Assembly (NCBI RefSeq): GCF_018131005.1
Contig: NZ_JAFCJK010000002.1
Span: forward strand, 310,001-374,000
Reading direction: 5' to 3'
DNA from: Bradyrhizobium lablabi
Lineage (GTDB): Bacteria; Pseudomonadota; Alphaproteobacteria; Rhizobiales; Xanthobacteraceae
DNA length: 64,000 bases
Position numbers and translations under genes: made by a program. A model generated the notes under the pieces. The model was not told the DNA's origin. It made no database searches and saw only the letters and a program-made list of their open reading frames with translations. Shown here piece after piece: positions 9,121 through 19,352 of the stretch. Position 1 is the first letter of the stretch; each line of letters starts with the position of its first letter.

Positions 9121-11895
9121 TTATCCTCGTGCCTTGCCGACGCTCTTTTTCGGAGATGTCTTCGATGCTGCCGCGGGTTTTGCGGGCGATGTCTTGGCCG
9201 CCGATGCGACCGGCGCGCGCGCCTTGGTGGTCGCATCTGATTTCGGTTTTGCGACGGTCTTCTTCGCCGCGGCCTTCTTCGCGGGCTTGGGCTCGGCTTC
9301 GGCGTCGCCATCAGCCTTGGCCGTTTCCGCCTTCGTCGACCTTGCCGGCTTCGCGGCCTTCGCCTTTTTGGTCCTTGCCTTGCCGCCGCCCTTGGCCGCG
9401 CGTTCGTCGATCAGCGCGACCGCTTCGGCAACCGTGATCTCGTCGGGCGTGCGGTCGCTCGGGATCGTTGCATTGATACCGCCTGCGGTGACATAGGCGC
9501 CATAGCGGCCACTCTTGAGTGCGATCGCGCCGAGCGTCGGGTGATCGCCGAGCGGCTTGCCCGGATCGGATCCAAAGCGGCGGCCGCTCGGACCCTTCGC
9601 CGCCTTCTCCGCGATCAGCGTGACCGCGCGGTTCAGCCCGATGTCAAAAACCTCGTCGCCGGCCTCGAGGCTGGCATAGGTCTTCTCGTGCTTGACGAAC
9701 GGCCCGAAGCGGCCGATGCCGGCGGTGATCGGCTGACCGGTTTCCGGATGCCTGCCGATCTCGCGCGGCAGCGACAACAGCTTCAGCGCCAGATCGAGGT
9801 CGACATCGCCGGGCGAGGTGCCCTTCGGGATGCCTGCACGTTTCGGCTTCTCGCCCTCGGAATAGTCTTTCGCCTCGCCGAGCTGGATGTACGGTCCAAA
9901 GCGTCCCGCCTTCACCGTGACGTCGAACCCGGTCTCCGGGTCCTTGCCGAGGATGCGGTCGGCGCTCTCGGCGCTGTCAGCGGCAAGCGGGCGGGTGTAG
10001 CGGCATTCCGGATAGTTCGAGCAGCCGACGAAGGCACCGAACTTGCCGGCCTTCAGGTTGAGCCGGCCGGTGCCGCAGGTCGGGCATTGCCTGGGATCGC
10101 CCCCATCCGCGCGCGGCGGATAGATATGCGGACCAAGCATCTCGTCAAGCGCGTCGAGCACTTCGGCAACCCGCAGGTCCTTGATGTCGTCGACCGCGCC
10201 GATGAAGTCGCGCCAGAAATCCTTCAGCACCTGCTGCCACGAGATCTCGTTGTTGGAGACGCGGTCGAGCTGCTCCTCGAGGTCGGCGGTGAAGTCGTAC
10301 TCGACATAGCGCGAAAAGAAGTTCTCCAGGAACGCGACCACGACGCGGCCCTTGTCCTCGCCGTGCAGCCGCTTCTTCTCGAGCTTGACGTAACCGCGGT
10401 CCTTCAGCACCTGCAGGATCGAGGCGTAGGTCGAGGGCCGGCCGATCCCGAGCTCTTCCATCCGCTTGACCAGCGAAGCTTCCGAGAAGCGTGGCGGCGG
10501 CTCGGTGAAATGCTGGGTGACGGCGAGGCTTTGGCGTTTCACCGCTTCGCCTTCGCTCATCGCGGGCAGGCGGCGCGAATCTTCGTCCTCCTCGTCGTCA
10601 TGACCTTCCTGGTACAGCGCGAGGAAGCCGTCGAACTTGATCACCTGTCCCGAGGCGCGCAATTCCAGGACGCGCGAACCGGCTTTCGCCTCGATGTCGA
10701 CCGTGGTGCGCTCGAGCTCTGCCGATTCCATCTGGCTTGCGATGGTACGCTTCCAGATCAGTTCATAAAGCCTGGCCTGATCTGCATCGAGCCGCCGGCC
10801 GATTGAAGCGGGACGACGCGACAAATCGGTCGGGCGGATTGCTTCATGTGCTTCCTGCGCATTCTTGGCCTTGGTCTGGTACTGGCGCGGGGCGTCAGGC
10901 ACATAGGCGTTGCCGTAGTCCTCGCCGATCACCTTGCGCGCCTGGGCGACCGCCTCGTTCGCGATCTGCACGCCGTCGGTGCGCATATAGGTGATGAGGC
11001 CGGTGGTTTCGCCGCCGATGTCGATGCCCTCGTAGAGCCGCTGTGCGATGCGCATCGTGTGCGCCGGCGCGAAGCCGAGCTTGCGGCTTGCTTCCTGCTG
11101 CAGCGTCGAGGTGGTGAATGGGGCCTGCGGGTTACGCCGCGCCGGCTTGGCCTCGATGGTCAACACCTTGAAGGTTGCGGCCTCGATCGCACGCCTGAAA
11201 TCCTCCGCCGCCGCGCCGGAGCCGATATCGAGCCGCTGGATCTTCTTGCCGTCGGCACCGACGAGGCGCGCCTCGAAGGCTTCGCCGCGCGGCGTCAACA
11301 GCGTCGCGACCAGCGACCAATATTCCCTGGGTACGAACTTCTCGATTTCGAGCTCGCGGTCGCAGACGAGCCGCAGGGCGACCGACTGCACGCGGCCGGC
11401 CGAGCGCGCGCCGGGCAGCTTGCGCCAGAGCACCGGCGAGAGGGTGAAGCCGACGAGGTAGTCCAGCGCGCGGCGCGCCATGTAGGCGTCGACGAGGGCG
11501 CCATCGATCTGACGCGGCGCCTTCATGGCTTCGGACACCGCCTGCTTGGTGATGGCGTTGAACACGACGCGCTCGACCTTCTGGTCCTTCAGTGCGCGCT
11601 TCTCCTTCATCACCTCCAGCACGTGCCAGGAGATCGCCTCGCCCTCGCGATCGGGGTCGGTTGCGAGAATCAGGCGATCCGCCCCCTTGAGCGCCTTGGC
11701 GATGTCATTGAGGCGGGTCGCGGCCTTGGGATCGACCTCCCAGATCATCTGGAAATTTGCGTCCGGATCGACCGATCCATTCTTGGCCGGGAGGTCGCGG
11801 ACATGGCCGAACGACGCCAGGACCTCATAGGAGGCGCCCAGATATTTGTTGATCGTCTTGGCCTTGGCCGGCGACTCCACGATGACGATATTCAT
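9121..11895 (-). CDS. topA: DNA topoisomerase I
   Basis: 924-residue type IA topoisomerase that relaxes negative supercoils. Toprim domain at the start (MNIVIVESPAKAKTINKYLG, then DPDREGEA at 80-87), DNA-gate with the catalytic tyrosine in LITYMRTDG (Tyr303), zinc ribbon near 604-632 (CPTCGTG and GCSNYPEC), further topo C-repeats (GKFGAFVG, GRFGPYIQ, GRFGPFVK, GRYGAYVT) and a long alanine/lysine-rich tail of about 80 residues as in many alphaproteobacteria. First gene of a minus-strand operon topA-rnr-DUF983-NUDIX. The dprA gene that precedes topA in many relatives is not present upstream here. Confidence 0.97.
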   Translation of the reverse strand: MNIVIVESPAKAKTINKYLGASYEVLASFGHVRDLPAKNGSVDPDANFQMIWEVDPKAATRLNDIAKALKGADRLILATDPDREGEAISWHVLEVMKEKRALKDQKVERVVFNAITKQAVSEAMKAPRQIDGALVDAYMARRALDYLVGFTLSPVLWRKLPGARSAGRVQSVALRLVCDRELEIEKFVPREYWSLVATLLTPRGEAFEARLVGADGKKIQRLDIGSGAAAEDFRRAIEAATFKVLTIEAKPARRNPQAPFTTSTLQQEASRKLGFAPAHTMRIAQRLYEGIDIGGETTGLITYMRTDGVQIANEAVAQARKVIGEDYGNAYVPDAPRQYQTKAKNAQEAHEAIRPTDLSRRPASIGRRLDADQARLYELIWKRTIASQMESAELERTTVDIEAKAGSRVLELRASGQVIKFDGFLALYQEGHDDEEDEDSRRLPAMSEGEAVKRQSLAVTQHFTEPPPRFSEASLVKRMEELGIGRPSTYASILQVLKDRGYVKLEKKRLHGEDKGRVVVAFLENFFSRYVEYDFTADLEEQLDRVSNNEISWQQVLKDFWRDFIGAVDDIKDLRVAEVLDALDEMLGPHIYPPRADGGDPRQCPTCGTGRLNLKAGKFGAFVGCSNYPECRYTRPLAADSAESADRILGKDPETGFDVTVKAGRFGPYIQLGEAKDYSEGEKPKRAGIPKGTSPGDVDLDLALKLLSLPREIGRHPETGQPITAGIGRFGPFVKHEKTYASLEAGDEVFDIGLNRAVTLIAEKAAKGPSGRRFGSDPGKPLGDHPTLGAIALKSGRYGAYVTAGGINATIPSDRTPDEITVAEAVALIDERAAKGGGKARTKKAKAAKPARSTKAETAKADGDAEAEPKPAKKAAAKKTVAKPKSDATTKARAPVASAAKTSPAKPAAASKTSPKKSVGKARG

Positions 11896-12119
11896 GTCAT
11901 TCCAATGGCTTGCGGGAAAGCTTGAAAGCGGGTTCCGCTAGACTCGCGGCCCGCTGTTTCGGGGCGAACATGGGTGTTGAGGCGGCCCCTGTCAAATCGA
12001 CAGATATTGAGAACGGCGCCCGGGCTGCGGTTCCTATCCCAAGAGTTGTACGCTACGCCCTAGAGTTGCGGCCGAAAAGGGCGTATCTGTTCAGACGTTG
12101 TGGGGAACTAGGTGCGCTT

Positions 12120-12356
12120 TTGACCAAAGCAGGGGGCGGCCGGAAGCGACCAGCATCCGCCGGGCGGCAATCGCCAAATGACACGAGTGGAGAGGACAGC
12201 GCTGACGACGCCTTGATCCTCATCGCGGCTGCGGCCAGCGAGCTCGCCAAGCTCGCCCAGCGCCACGAGTTCGACGTCCTCGGCCATCTGTTCGACATGG
12301 CGCGGCTTGAGGCCGACGAACAGTTGCGGTCGCGGAGCCGCCGAAAACTGTCGTGA
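12120..12356 (+). CDS. Small hypothetical protein, start uncertain
   Basis: About 78 residues if started at the TTG at 12120, which follows a GGAACTAGG stretch; the frame is open upstream to 11910 without a better signal. The convincing part is the acidic, helical C-terminal half, DDALILIAAAASELAKLAQ followed by RHEFDVLGHLFDMARLEADE, and a basic tail. I do not recognise a named family, though it looks like the small conserved cytoplasmic proteins of rhizobia. It is divergent from topA. Confidence 0.42.
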   Translation: MTKAGGGRKRPASAGRQSPNDTSGEDSADDALILIAAAASELAKLAQRHEFDVLGHLFDMARLEADEQLRSRSRRKLS

Positions 12357-12676
12357 AGGCCCCGCAACCGCAAAGTCAGAACAAGCGGCGTTCGCACATC
12401 AGTGCGGGCGCATGTCCTTCGAGGGGCGGCGGCCCGAAGGTAGCGCGAGCACAACGAGGCAGAGCGCAACTATCATCATTCCCACGAATTCCAATACAAA
12501 TGCGTCCATGGGCCATTTCTCCCGATAGATCGCTAGATTTGTCGGGAGCGAATTGACGGGTTGTTAAGCCTTATAGTTACTGCGCCGGCCCTCGGCACAT
12601 GGTGGAAGGTGAGTTAATGCTCACGAGCCATATCGTGCGTCATTGCGGTATCAGATGGTGACGTGCAGGATGAGCA
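12357..12676. other. Intergenic region between the small gene and selO
   Basis: 320 bases. Apart from the 36-residue candidate on the minus strand, the part from 12510 to 12676 is more AT-rich than its neighbours and contains no frame or hairpin that I can support. Confidence 0.5.
12399..12509 (-). CDS. Possible 36-residue single-span membrane microprotein
   Basis: Starts MDAFVLEFVGMMIVALCL, continues VVLALPSGRRPSKDMRPH and stops. One hydrophobic helix (about residues 4-23) followed by a basic tail gives the positive-inside layout of a small membrane peptide. A GGAGAA ribosome site is 8 bases before the ATG. Not recognised; could also be chance, since it is very short. Confidence 0.35.
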   Translation of the reverse strand: MDAFVLEFVGMMIVALCLVVLALPSGRRPSKDMRPH

Positions 12677-14155
12677 TCACGTTCCGCAGAACGTCCGCGT
12701 GACGCGCTGATCCGGCAGTGGCGGATCGGCATAGGCCGCAAATTGCGGCTGATCCTCGAACGGCTTCGCCAGCACCGTCAGCAATTCCTCGAACGGCGCG
12801 TAGTCGTCGCTGTTCGTTGCGGCCTGGATCACAGCTTCGACGCGGTGGTTGCGCGGGATGAAGGCCGGGTTGACGGCCTGCATCGCCGCCTTGCGCTCGG
12901 CGGCGGTCTGCGGCTCCAGCGCAAGCCGCTCGCGCCAGCGCTTGGACCAGTCGTCGAATGCCACGGGATCGGTGAACTGCGCGCGGACATCGGCGGTGTC
13001 GGCCTCGTCGCCTGCGGCGTTGCCGAGCTGCCGGAAGGTCAGCGTGAAGTCGGCGTCGTTCTTCGCCATCGCATCGAGCAGGTCCTGGACGAGCGCCTCG
13101 TCGCCGTCGCGCGCGGTGAACAGGCCAACCTTTCTTGACAGGCCCGCCTGATAGGCCGCTGTGAATTTTTCCGAGAATTCGCCGAGCATGAATTGCGCCT
13201 GTTCGATCGCCTTGTCCTTGTCATCGTCGAACAGCGGCAACAGGCACTCGGCGAGCCGGGTCAGATTCCACAGCGCGATCCGCGGCTGGTTGGCATAGGC
13301 GTAGCGCCCCATCTCGTCGATCGACGAGAACACCTGTGCAGGATTGTAGTTGTCGAGGAAGGCGCAGGGGCCGTAGTCGATGGTCTCGCCCGAGATCGAG
13401 GTGTTGTCGGTGTTCATCACGCCATGGATGAAGCCGACGAGAAGCCAGCGCGAAACGAGCTCGGCCTGGCGCGCAATGACGCCCTCCAATAGCGCGTGAT
13501 AGGGACGGTCGGCGCTTCTCACATCGGGGTAGTGCCTGCTGATGACGTGGTCGGCGAGCGCGCGCACTCCGTCAACATCGCCGCGCGCGGCGAAGAACTG
13601 GAAGGTGCCGACGCGGACGTGGCTTGCGGCAACGCGGGTCAGCACCGCGCCGGGCAGTGCCGTCTCGCGCATCACAGCCTCGCCGGTGACGACGGCAGCG
13701 AGCGAGCGGGTGGTCGGAATGCCCAATGCGAACATGGCCTCGCTGACAATGTATTCGCGCAGCACCGGCCCGAGCGCGGCGCGGCCGTCGCCCCGGCGGG
13801 AGAACGGGGTCGGACCGCTGCCCTTGAGCTGGATGTCGCGCCGCACGCCCTCCTTGTCGACGACCTCACCGAGCAGTATGGCGCGGCCATCGCCGAGCTG
13901 CGGGACGAAATGCCCGAACTGGTGGCCGGCATAGGCCATCGCGATTGGGTCGGCTCCGTCAGGCACAAGCTTACCAGCCAGGATTTCGGTACCCTCCGCC
14001 GTCGACAGCAGGTCCGGATCGAGGCCAAGCTGGATGGCCAGCGCAAGGTTCAGCTTGATCAGCCGGGGGCTTGCCACCGGGGTCGGGGCGACGCGGGCAA
14101 AGAAGTTCGCCGGGAGCGTCGAATACGTGTTCTGGAACGGGAAATGGATGGTCAT
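12677..14155 (-). CDS. selO: Protein adenylyltransferase SelO (YdiU family)
   Basis: 492 residues. SelO is a pseudokinase-fold enzyme that transfers AMP from ATP to hydroxyl side chains of target proteins, linked to redox stress responses. Visible signatures: AYAGHQFGHFVPQLGDGRA (74-92), the basic loop DIQLKGSGPTPFSRRGDGR (107-125) and the metal-binding pair in HGVMNTDNTS and DYGPCAFLD (about 244-268). The C-terminus is FCGT, with the cysteine at the place where eukaryotic SelO has selenocysteine. The ATG at 14155 is chosen because family members start MTIHFPFxNTY; upstream codons lack similarity. Divergent from aspS with about 190 bases between them. Confidence 0.93.
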   Translation of the reverse strand: MTIHFPFQNTYSTLPANFFARVAPTPVASPRLIKLNLALAIQLGLDPDLLSTAEGTEILAGKLVPDGADPIAMAYAGHQFGHFVPQLGDGRAILLGEVVDKEGVRRDIQLKGSGPTPFSRRGDGRAALGPVLREYIVSEAMFALGIPTTRSLAAVVTGEAVMRETALPGAVLTRVAASHVRVGTFQFFAARGDVDGVRALADHVISRHYPDVRSADRPYHALLEGVIARQAELVSRWLLVGFIHGVMNTDNTSISGETIDYGPCAFLDNYNPAQVFSSIDEMGRYAYANQPRIALWNLTRLAECLLPLFDDDKDKAIEQAQFMLGEFSEKFTAAYQAGLSRKVGLFTARDGDEALVQDLLDAMAKNDADFTLTFRQLGNAAGDEADTADVRAQFTDPVAFDDWSKRWRERLALEPQTAAERKAAMQAVNPAFIPRNHRVEAVIQAATNSDDYAPFEELLTVLAKPFEDQPQFAAYADPPLPDQRVTRTFCGT

Positions 14156-14347
14156 GTCAAAAAGATAAGCTCGCGGGCGCAATAGGCAAACGGTTCGCGA
14201 CCGATTGCCGAAAATGTGCGGTTTCGGGCCGAAACCGCTCGTTCCCTTGGTTGCCGCACCCCGCTTGCTCGGGTAAACCCTCCGCAACTTCGGACCGGGC
14301 CCTGGGCCGTCCGATTCGTTTGCTCCGACATCAGTTTTGGGACACCC

Positions 14348-16123
14348 ATGCATCGCTACCGGTCACACACATGCGGCGCGCTCCGCGAGAGCGACATCGA
14401 CCAGACCGCCCGGCTGTCTGGCTGGGTTCACCGGGTCCGCGACCACGGTGGCGTGCTGTTCGTCGACCTGCGCGACCATTACGGCATTACCCAATGCGTG
14501 GCTGACCCGGATTCGCCGGCGTTCAAGGAAGTGGAAAAGTTCCGCTCGGAGTGGGTGGTGCGGATCGACGGCAATGTGCGCCGCCGCCCGGCGGGCACCG
14601 ACAATCCCGAGCTGCCAACCGGCATGATCGAGGTCTATGTCAAGGAGATCGAAGTGCTGGGGCCAGCGGCCGAGTTGCCGCTGCCGGTGTTCGGCGAGCA
14701 GGAATATCCTGAGGACATCAGGCTTAAGTACCGTTTCCTCGACCTGCGTCGCGAGAAGCTGCATCAGAACATCATGACGCGCGGCGCGATCGTCGATTCC
14801 ATGCGCCGCCGGATGAAGGAGCAGGGCTTCTTCGAATTCCAGACCCCGATCCTGACGGCTTCCTCGCCGGAAGGCGCGCGTGACTTCCTGGTGCCGTCGC
14901 GCATCCATCCCGGCAAGTTCTACGCGTTGCCGCAGGCGCCGCAGCAATACAAGCAGCTCCTGATGATGTCGGGCTTCGATCGCTACTTCCAGATCGCGCC
15001 GTGCTTCCGCGACGAGGACCCGCGAGCCGACCGCTTGCCGGGCGAGTTTTATCAGCTCGACGTCGAGATGAGCTTTGTCACCCAGGACGACGTGTTCGCG
15101 GCGATGGAGCCCGTCATCACCGGCGTGTTCGAGGATTTTGCCAAGGGCAGGCCGGTGACGAAGAACTGGCCGCGGATTCCGTTTGCCGAGGCCGTGCGTA
15201 AATACGGCTCGGACAAGCCGGACCTGCGCAACAAGATCATCATGCAGGAGGTCTCCGAGCATTTCCGAGGCTCCGGCTTCAAGGTGTTCGCGCGGATGCT
15301 GGAAGACCCGAAGAACCAGGTCTGGGCGATTCCGGGCGTGGGCGGCGGTTCGCGCGCCTTCTGCGACCGCATGAACTCGTGGGCGCAGGGCGAGGGCCAG
15401 CCCGGCCTCGGCTACATCATGTGGCGCGAGGGCGGCGAGGGCGCAGGTCCCTTGGCCAACAACATCGGCGCTGAGCGGACGGCCGCGATCCGCGATCAAC
15501 TCGGCCTCAAGGAGGGCGATGCCGCGTTCTTCGTCGCGGGTGATCCGGAGAAGTTCTGGAAGTTCGCAGGATTGGCGCGCACCAAGCTTGGAGAGGAGTT
15601 GAACCAGATCGACAAGGACCGGTTCGAACTCGCCTGGATCGTCGACTTCCCGATGTACGAGTACAACGAGGACGACAAGAAGGTCGACTTCTCGCACAAC
15701 CCGTTCTCGATGCCGCAGGGCGGCCTGGAGGCGTTGCAGACGCAGGATCCGCTAACGATCAAGGCGTACCAGTACGACATTGCATGCAACGGCTACGAGA
15801 TCGCCTCCGGCGGCATCCGCAACCACAAGCCGGACGCGATGGTGAAGGCATTCGAGATCGCGGGCTATGGCGAGCAGGAAGTGATCGACCGCTTCGGCGG
15901 CATGTACCGTGCCTTCCAGTACGGTGCACCGCCGCATGGCGGCATGGCGGCCGGGCTCGACCGCATCGTGATGCTGCTGTGCGGTACCACGAATTTGCGC
16001 GAAATCTCGCTCTTCCCGATGAACCAGCAGGCCGTGGACCTGCTGATGGGCGCGCCGTCTGAAGCCACGACCAAGCAGTTGCGGGAGCTTCACATCAGGG
16101 TGAATCCGCCGAACAAGGGCTAG
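14348..16123 (+). CDS. aspS: Aspartyl-tRNA synthetase
   Basis: 591 residues, bacterial-type class II synthetase charging tRNA with aspartate. Anticodon-binding OB domain at the start ([12 protein letters not shown], then [20 protein letters not shown]), class II motif 2 [19 protein letters not shown] (about 219-237), a bacterial GAD insertion domain in the middle (about 290-410) and motif 3 GLDRIVMLL near 536. Whether it also charges tRNA-Asn depends on residues I cannot judge and on the presence of gatCAB and asnS elsewhere. The start at 14348 is fixed by the conserved first residues. Confidence 0.96.
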   Translation: MHRYRSHTCGALRESDIDQTARLSGWVHRVRDHGGVLFVDLRDHYGITQCVADPDSPAFKEVEKFRSEWVVRIDGNVRRRPAGTDNPELPTGMIEVYVKEIEVLGPAAELPLPVFGEQEYPEDIRLKYRFLDLRREKLHQNIMTRGAIVDSMRRRMKEQGFFEFQTPILTASSPEGARDFLVPSRIHPGKFYALPQAPQQYKQLLMMSGFDRYFQIAPCFRDEDPRADRLPGEFYQLDVEMSFVTQDDVFAAMEPVITGVFEDFAKGRPVTKNWPRIPFAEAVRKYGSDKPDLRNKIIMQEVSEHFRGSGFKVFARMLEDPKNQVWAIPGVGGGSRAFCDRMNSWAQGEGQPGLGYIMWREGGEGAGPLANNIGAERTAAIRDQLGLKEGDAAFFVAGDPEKFWKFAGLARTKLGEELNQIDKDRFELAWIVDFPMYEYNEDDKKVDFSHNPFSMPQGGLEALQTQDPLTIKAYQYDIACNGYEIASGGIRNHKPDAMVKAFEIAGYGEQEVIDRFGGMYRAFQYGAPPHGGMAAGLDRIVMLLCGTTNLREISLFPMNQQAVDLLMGAPSEATTKQLRELHIRVNPPNKG

Positions 16124-16479
16124 CGGGGCGCTCCACGCCCTCATTGCGCTTGCGAGATGGCCCGGCGCCGCGAGTGCGGGCTCTCCGTGAAGCGATCAGC
16201 TTGACGATCAGGTTGTCTGAACGACGAACCGCGTCTCCGCTTCAGCCGCGATGTCAGCCCTGACTTTCACAGGGAATGAAGTTGCGATTTCCGGCTGGAA
16301 GAGCGGAGGAGGCCGCAGCCGCGGGGGATGGCCTGCCGGGTCTGTTGACGATGACGTTACCGGATGTTGCGTCCAAGCGGTTGGGCATGCTTCACATCCG
16401 GCTCGATTTGCCGGAAAACTGACTTCCCTTGGACTAGCAAAGCAACAAGACTTCAGGGCCGGAAACGCGGGGAGCATGT
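16124..16479. other. Intergenic region between aspS and the malic enzyme gene
   Basis: 356 bases. I see no gene or clear terminator. The last 60 bases before 16480 are somewhat AT-richer and presumably hold the malic enzyme promoter. Confidence 0.5.
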
Positions 16480-18789
16480 ATGTCGTCATCGTCCGAAGAA
16501 CTCCATAGCGCGGCGCTTGCCTATCATCGGCTGCCGCGGCCGGGCAAACTCGAGATCCACGCGATCAAGCCGCTTGCCAACCAGCGTGACCTCGCGCTCG
16601 CCTATTCGCCGGGCGTGGCCGCGGCCTGCACCGAAATCGCCAACAATCCGGCCGAGGCGGCTGCGCTCACCGCGCGCGCCAATCTGGTGGCGGTGGTCTC
16701 GAACGGCACCGCCGTGCTTGGTCTCGGCAATATCGGCCCGCTGGCGTCGAAGCCTGTGATGGAGGGCAAGGCGGTACTGTTCAAGAAATTCGCCGGCATT
16801 GACGTGTTCGACATCGAGATCAAGGCCGACACCATCGAGCGCGTCGTCGAGACGGTTGCGGCGCTGGAGCCGACCTTCGGCGGCATCAATCTGGAGGACA
16901 TCCGTGGGCCGGAGTGCTTCGAGATCGAGTCGCAGCTCAAGGAGCGCATGAAGATCCCTGTATTCCACGACGACCAGCATGGCACCGCCATCATCGTCGC
17001 TGCGGCGATCGTCAACGCGTTGCTGCTGAACGGCAAGAAGCTTCCCGACGTCAAGATCGTCTGCTCGGGCGCGGGCGCCGCAGCGATCGCCTGCCTCAAT
17101 CTCCTGGTCTCGATGGGCGCGCAGCGCAAGAACATCTGGGTCTGCGACATCGACGGCGTCGTGTACGAGGGCCGCGGCACCACGATGGACCGCTGGAAGG
17201 CGGTTTATACCCAGAAGACCGACGCGCGCGTGCTTGGCGACGTGATCGGCGGCGCCGACATCTTCCTGGGGCTTTCGGCGCCGAACGTGCTCAAGCCCGA
17301 GATGGTCAAGCGGATGGCGAATCAACCGCTGGTGATGGCGCTTGCCAACCCGGTGCCGGAGATCATGCCCGACGAGGCGCGCCAGGCGCGGCCTGACGCC
17401 ATGATCTGCACAGGGCGTTCGGACTTCCCGAACCAGGTCAACAATGTGCTCTGCTTCCCCTTCATTTTCCGCGGCGCACTCGATGTCGGCGCCACCGCGA
17501 TCAATGAGGCAATGAAGCATGCCGCGGTCGACGCGATCGCCCAGCTGGCGCGCGATCCGCCGTCGGATGCGGTCGCGCATGGTTTCGAGACTGGCGAGAC
17601 GCAAGGGTTCGGCCCGGGCTCGCTGATCCCGAGCCCGTTCGATCCGCGCCTGATCCTGCGCATCGCGCCGGCGGTAGCGAGGGCTGCTACGGAGTCCGGC
17701 GTGGCGACCCGGCCGATCAAGAATTTCGACGAATACTGCGCCCAGCTTCAGCGCTACGCGTTCCGCTCCGGCCTGACCATGAAGCCGGTATTCGCCAAGG
17801 CGAAGACCCAGCCGGTGCGGGTGATCTATGCCGAAGGCGAGGACGAGCGCGTGCTGCGCGCCACCCAGGTCGTGCTTGAGGAGACGCTTGCGCGGCCGAT
17901 CCTGGTCGGCCGTCCATCGGTTGTCGAAACCCGCATCAAGCGCTTCGGCCTGTCGATCAAGGCCGGCCGCGATTTCGACCTCGTCAATCCCGAGGACGAT
18001 CCGCGGTACCGCTCCTATGTGCAGTCCTACATCGATGTCGCCGGCCGGCGCGGCGTGACCCCCGATGCCGCGCGGACGGTGGTCCGCACCAACAACACGG
18101 TAATTGCGGCACTTGCGGTGTCGCGCGGCGAGGCCGACGCCATGCTGTGCGGCGTCGAAGGCGGGTACATGACCCATCTGCGCCATGTTCGCGAGATCAT
18201 CGGCTTCCTGCCCGGGATCAGCGACTACGCGGCGCTGTCGCTGTTGATCACCACCAAGGGCGCCTATTTCATTGCCGACACCCAGGTGCGGCCCAACCCG
18301 AGCGCGGAGGAACTCGCCGAGGTAGCATCGCTCGCGGCAATCCACGCCCATCGCTTCAGCTTCAAGCCCAAGGTCGCGTTCGTGTCGCATTCCGACTTCG
18401 GCAGTTACGATACAGAGTCAGCGCGCAAGATGCGCCGCGCCATGCAGCTCCTGAACGAGAAGCACCCGGAGCTCGAGGCCGATGGCGAGATGCAGGCCGA
18501 CACCGCGCTGTCGGCCGTGGCACGCAAGATGGTGCTGCCGCAATCGCGGCTGGAGGGCGAAGCCAACATCCTGATCATGCCCACGCTGGATGCGGCCAAC
18601 ATCGCCTACCAGACCATCAAGGTGCTCGCAGATGCGTTGCCCGTCGGTCCGATCCTGATTGGCCCGGCGCGGCCTGCGCATATTCTCACCCCAGGCGTCA
18701 CGGCGCGCGGCATCCTCAATATGACTGCCGTCGCCGCGGTCGAAGCCCAGGAGCGAGCCGGGCGCGCGCAACCGACGCTGTTCGGTTGA
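16480..18789 (+). CDS. maeB: NADP-type malic enzyme with phosphotransacetylase-like domain
   Basis: 769 residues, the long bacterial form: malic enzyme domain (about 1-430) joined to a phosphotransacetylase-like domain (about 430-769) that is regulatory rather than catalytic in studied relatives. It converts malate to pyruvate and CO2. Signatures: [29 protein letters not shown] (substrate/metal), [16 protein letters not shown] (dinucleotide fold); in the second half [15 protein letters not shown] and [12 protein letters not shown]. Rhizobia have NAD (dme) and NADP (tme) versions of this size, and sequence inspection alone does not separate them. A GGGGAG ribosome site precedes the ATG. Confidence 0.93.
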   Translation: MSSSSEELHSAALAYHRLPRPGKLEIHAIKPLANQRDLALAYSPGVAAACTEIANNPAEAAALTARANLVAVVSNGTAVLGLGNIGPLASKPVMEGKAVLFKKFAGIDVFDIEIKADTIERVVETVAALEPTFGGINLEDIRGPECFEIESQLKERMKIPVFHDDQHGTAIIVAAAIVNALLLNGKKLPDVKIVCSGAGAAAIACLNLLVSMGAQRKNIWVCDIDGVVYEGRGTTMDRWKAVYTQKTDARVLGDVIGGADIFLGLSAPNVLKPEMVKRMANQPLVMALANPVPEIMPDEARQARPDAMICTGRSDFPNQVNNVLCFPFIFRGALDVGATAINEAMKHAAVDAIAQLARDPPSDAVAHGFETGETQGFGPGSLIPSPFDPRLILRIAPAVARAATESGVATRPIKNFDEYCAQLQRYAFRSGLTMKPVFAKAKTQPVRVIYAEGEDERVLRATQVVLEETLARPILVGRPSVVETRIKRFGLSIKAGRDFDLVNPEDDPRYRSYVQSYIDVAGRRGVTPDAARTVVRTNNTVIAALAVSRGEADAMLCGVEGGYMTHLRHVREIIGFLPGISDYAALSLLITTKGAYFIADTQVRPNPSAEELAEVASLAAIHAHRFSFKPKVAFVSHSDFGSYDTESARKMRRAMQLLNEKHPELEADGEMQADTALSAVARKMVLPQSRLEGEANILIMPTLDAANIAYQTIKVLADALPVGPILIGPARPAHILTPGVTARGILNMTAVAAVEAQERAGRAQPTLFG

Positions 18790-18884
18790 GGGGCGGCAGA
18801 GGATTCGATTTGATCGAGGCAGGCGGAACGACCATAATCCTTTCGCCTGCTTCGTCGATTTCCGCGATTTCGTGAGGCCAACCC

Positions 18885-19337
18885 ATGCCGGCATTCATTA
18901 CGTTTGGGCGAGTCTTGTTCGCCGTCCTGTTCATCTATTCGGGGGCGACCAAGCTGTTCAGCATCCAGGCGACCGCCGATGTCCTGACGGCCAAGGTGGC
19001 TGTTCCAGCGCTCGTTGCGCCCTACACCGTGCAGCTCGAAACCTTTGCCGGCATGCCCTTCATGCAACTGCTCACGATTGCGATCGGCGCCTTCGAGATC
19101 CTCGCGGGGCTGATGATCGCGCTGAATCTGCTGGCACGGTTCTTCGCAATCCTGCTGATCATCTTCGTGTGCTTCGCCACCTTCTACTTCCACGATTTCT
19201 GGAATCAGTCGCCGCCGGACAACGGCAAGACCCTGATCGATGCGTTGAAGAACCTCTCGATCATCGGCGCGCTGTTCATCATCGCCGGCTACGGCCGCGG
19301 TCCGCGCAACGCCGAGGCCTCCTACGGAGATGCATAG
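18885..19337 (+). CDS. DoxX family membrane protein
   Basis: 150 residues with four hydrophobic helices: ITFGRVLFAVLFIYSGATKLF at the start carries the DoxX signature (RxxxxxxFxxSGxxKL), then MQLLTIAIGAFEILAGLMIA, RFFAILLIIFVCFATFYF and a C-terminal helix. DoxX-type proteins are inner-membrane proteins of uncertain role, some linked to thiosulfate or redox stress. It ends 15 bases from the convergent SDR gene. Confidence 0.88.
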   Translation: MPAFITFGRVLFAVLFIYSGATKLFSIQATADVLTAKVAVPALVAPYTVQLETFAGMPFMQLLTIAIGAFEILAGLMIALNLLARFFAILLIIFVCFATFYFHDFWNQSPPDNGKTLIDALKNLSIIGALFIIAGYGRGPRNAEASYGDA

Positions 19338-19352
19338 CGTCCCGTCGACCGG

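Noticed and set aside
16486..18390. Open minus-strand frame of over 600 codons across the malic enzyme gene
   Set aside because: No protein-like motifs, extreme Arg/Asp/His content, and the plus strand is an unmistakable malic enzyme.
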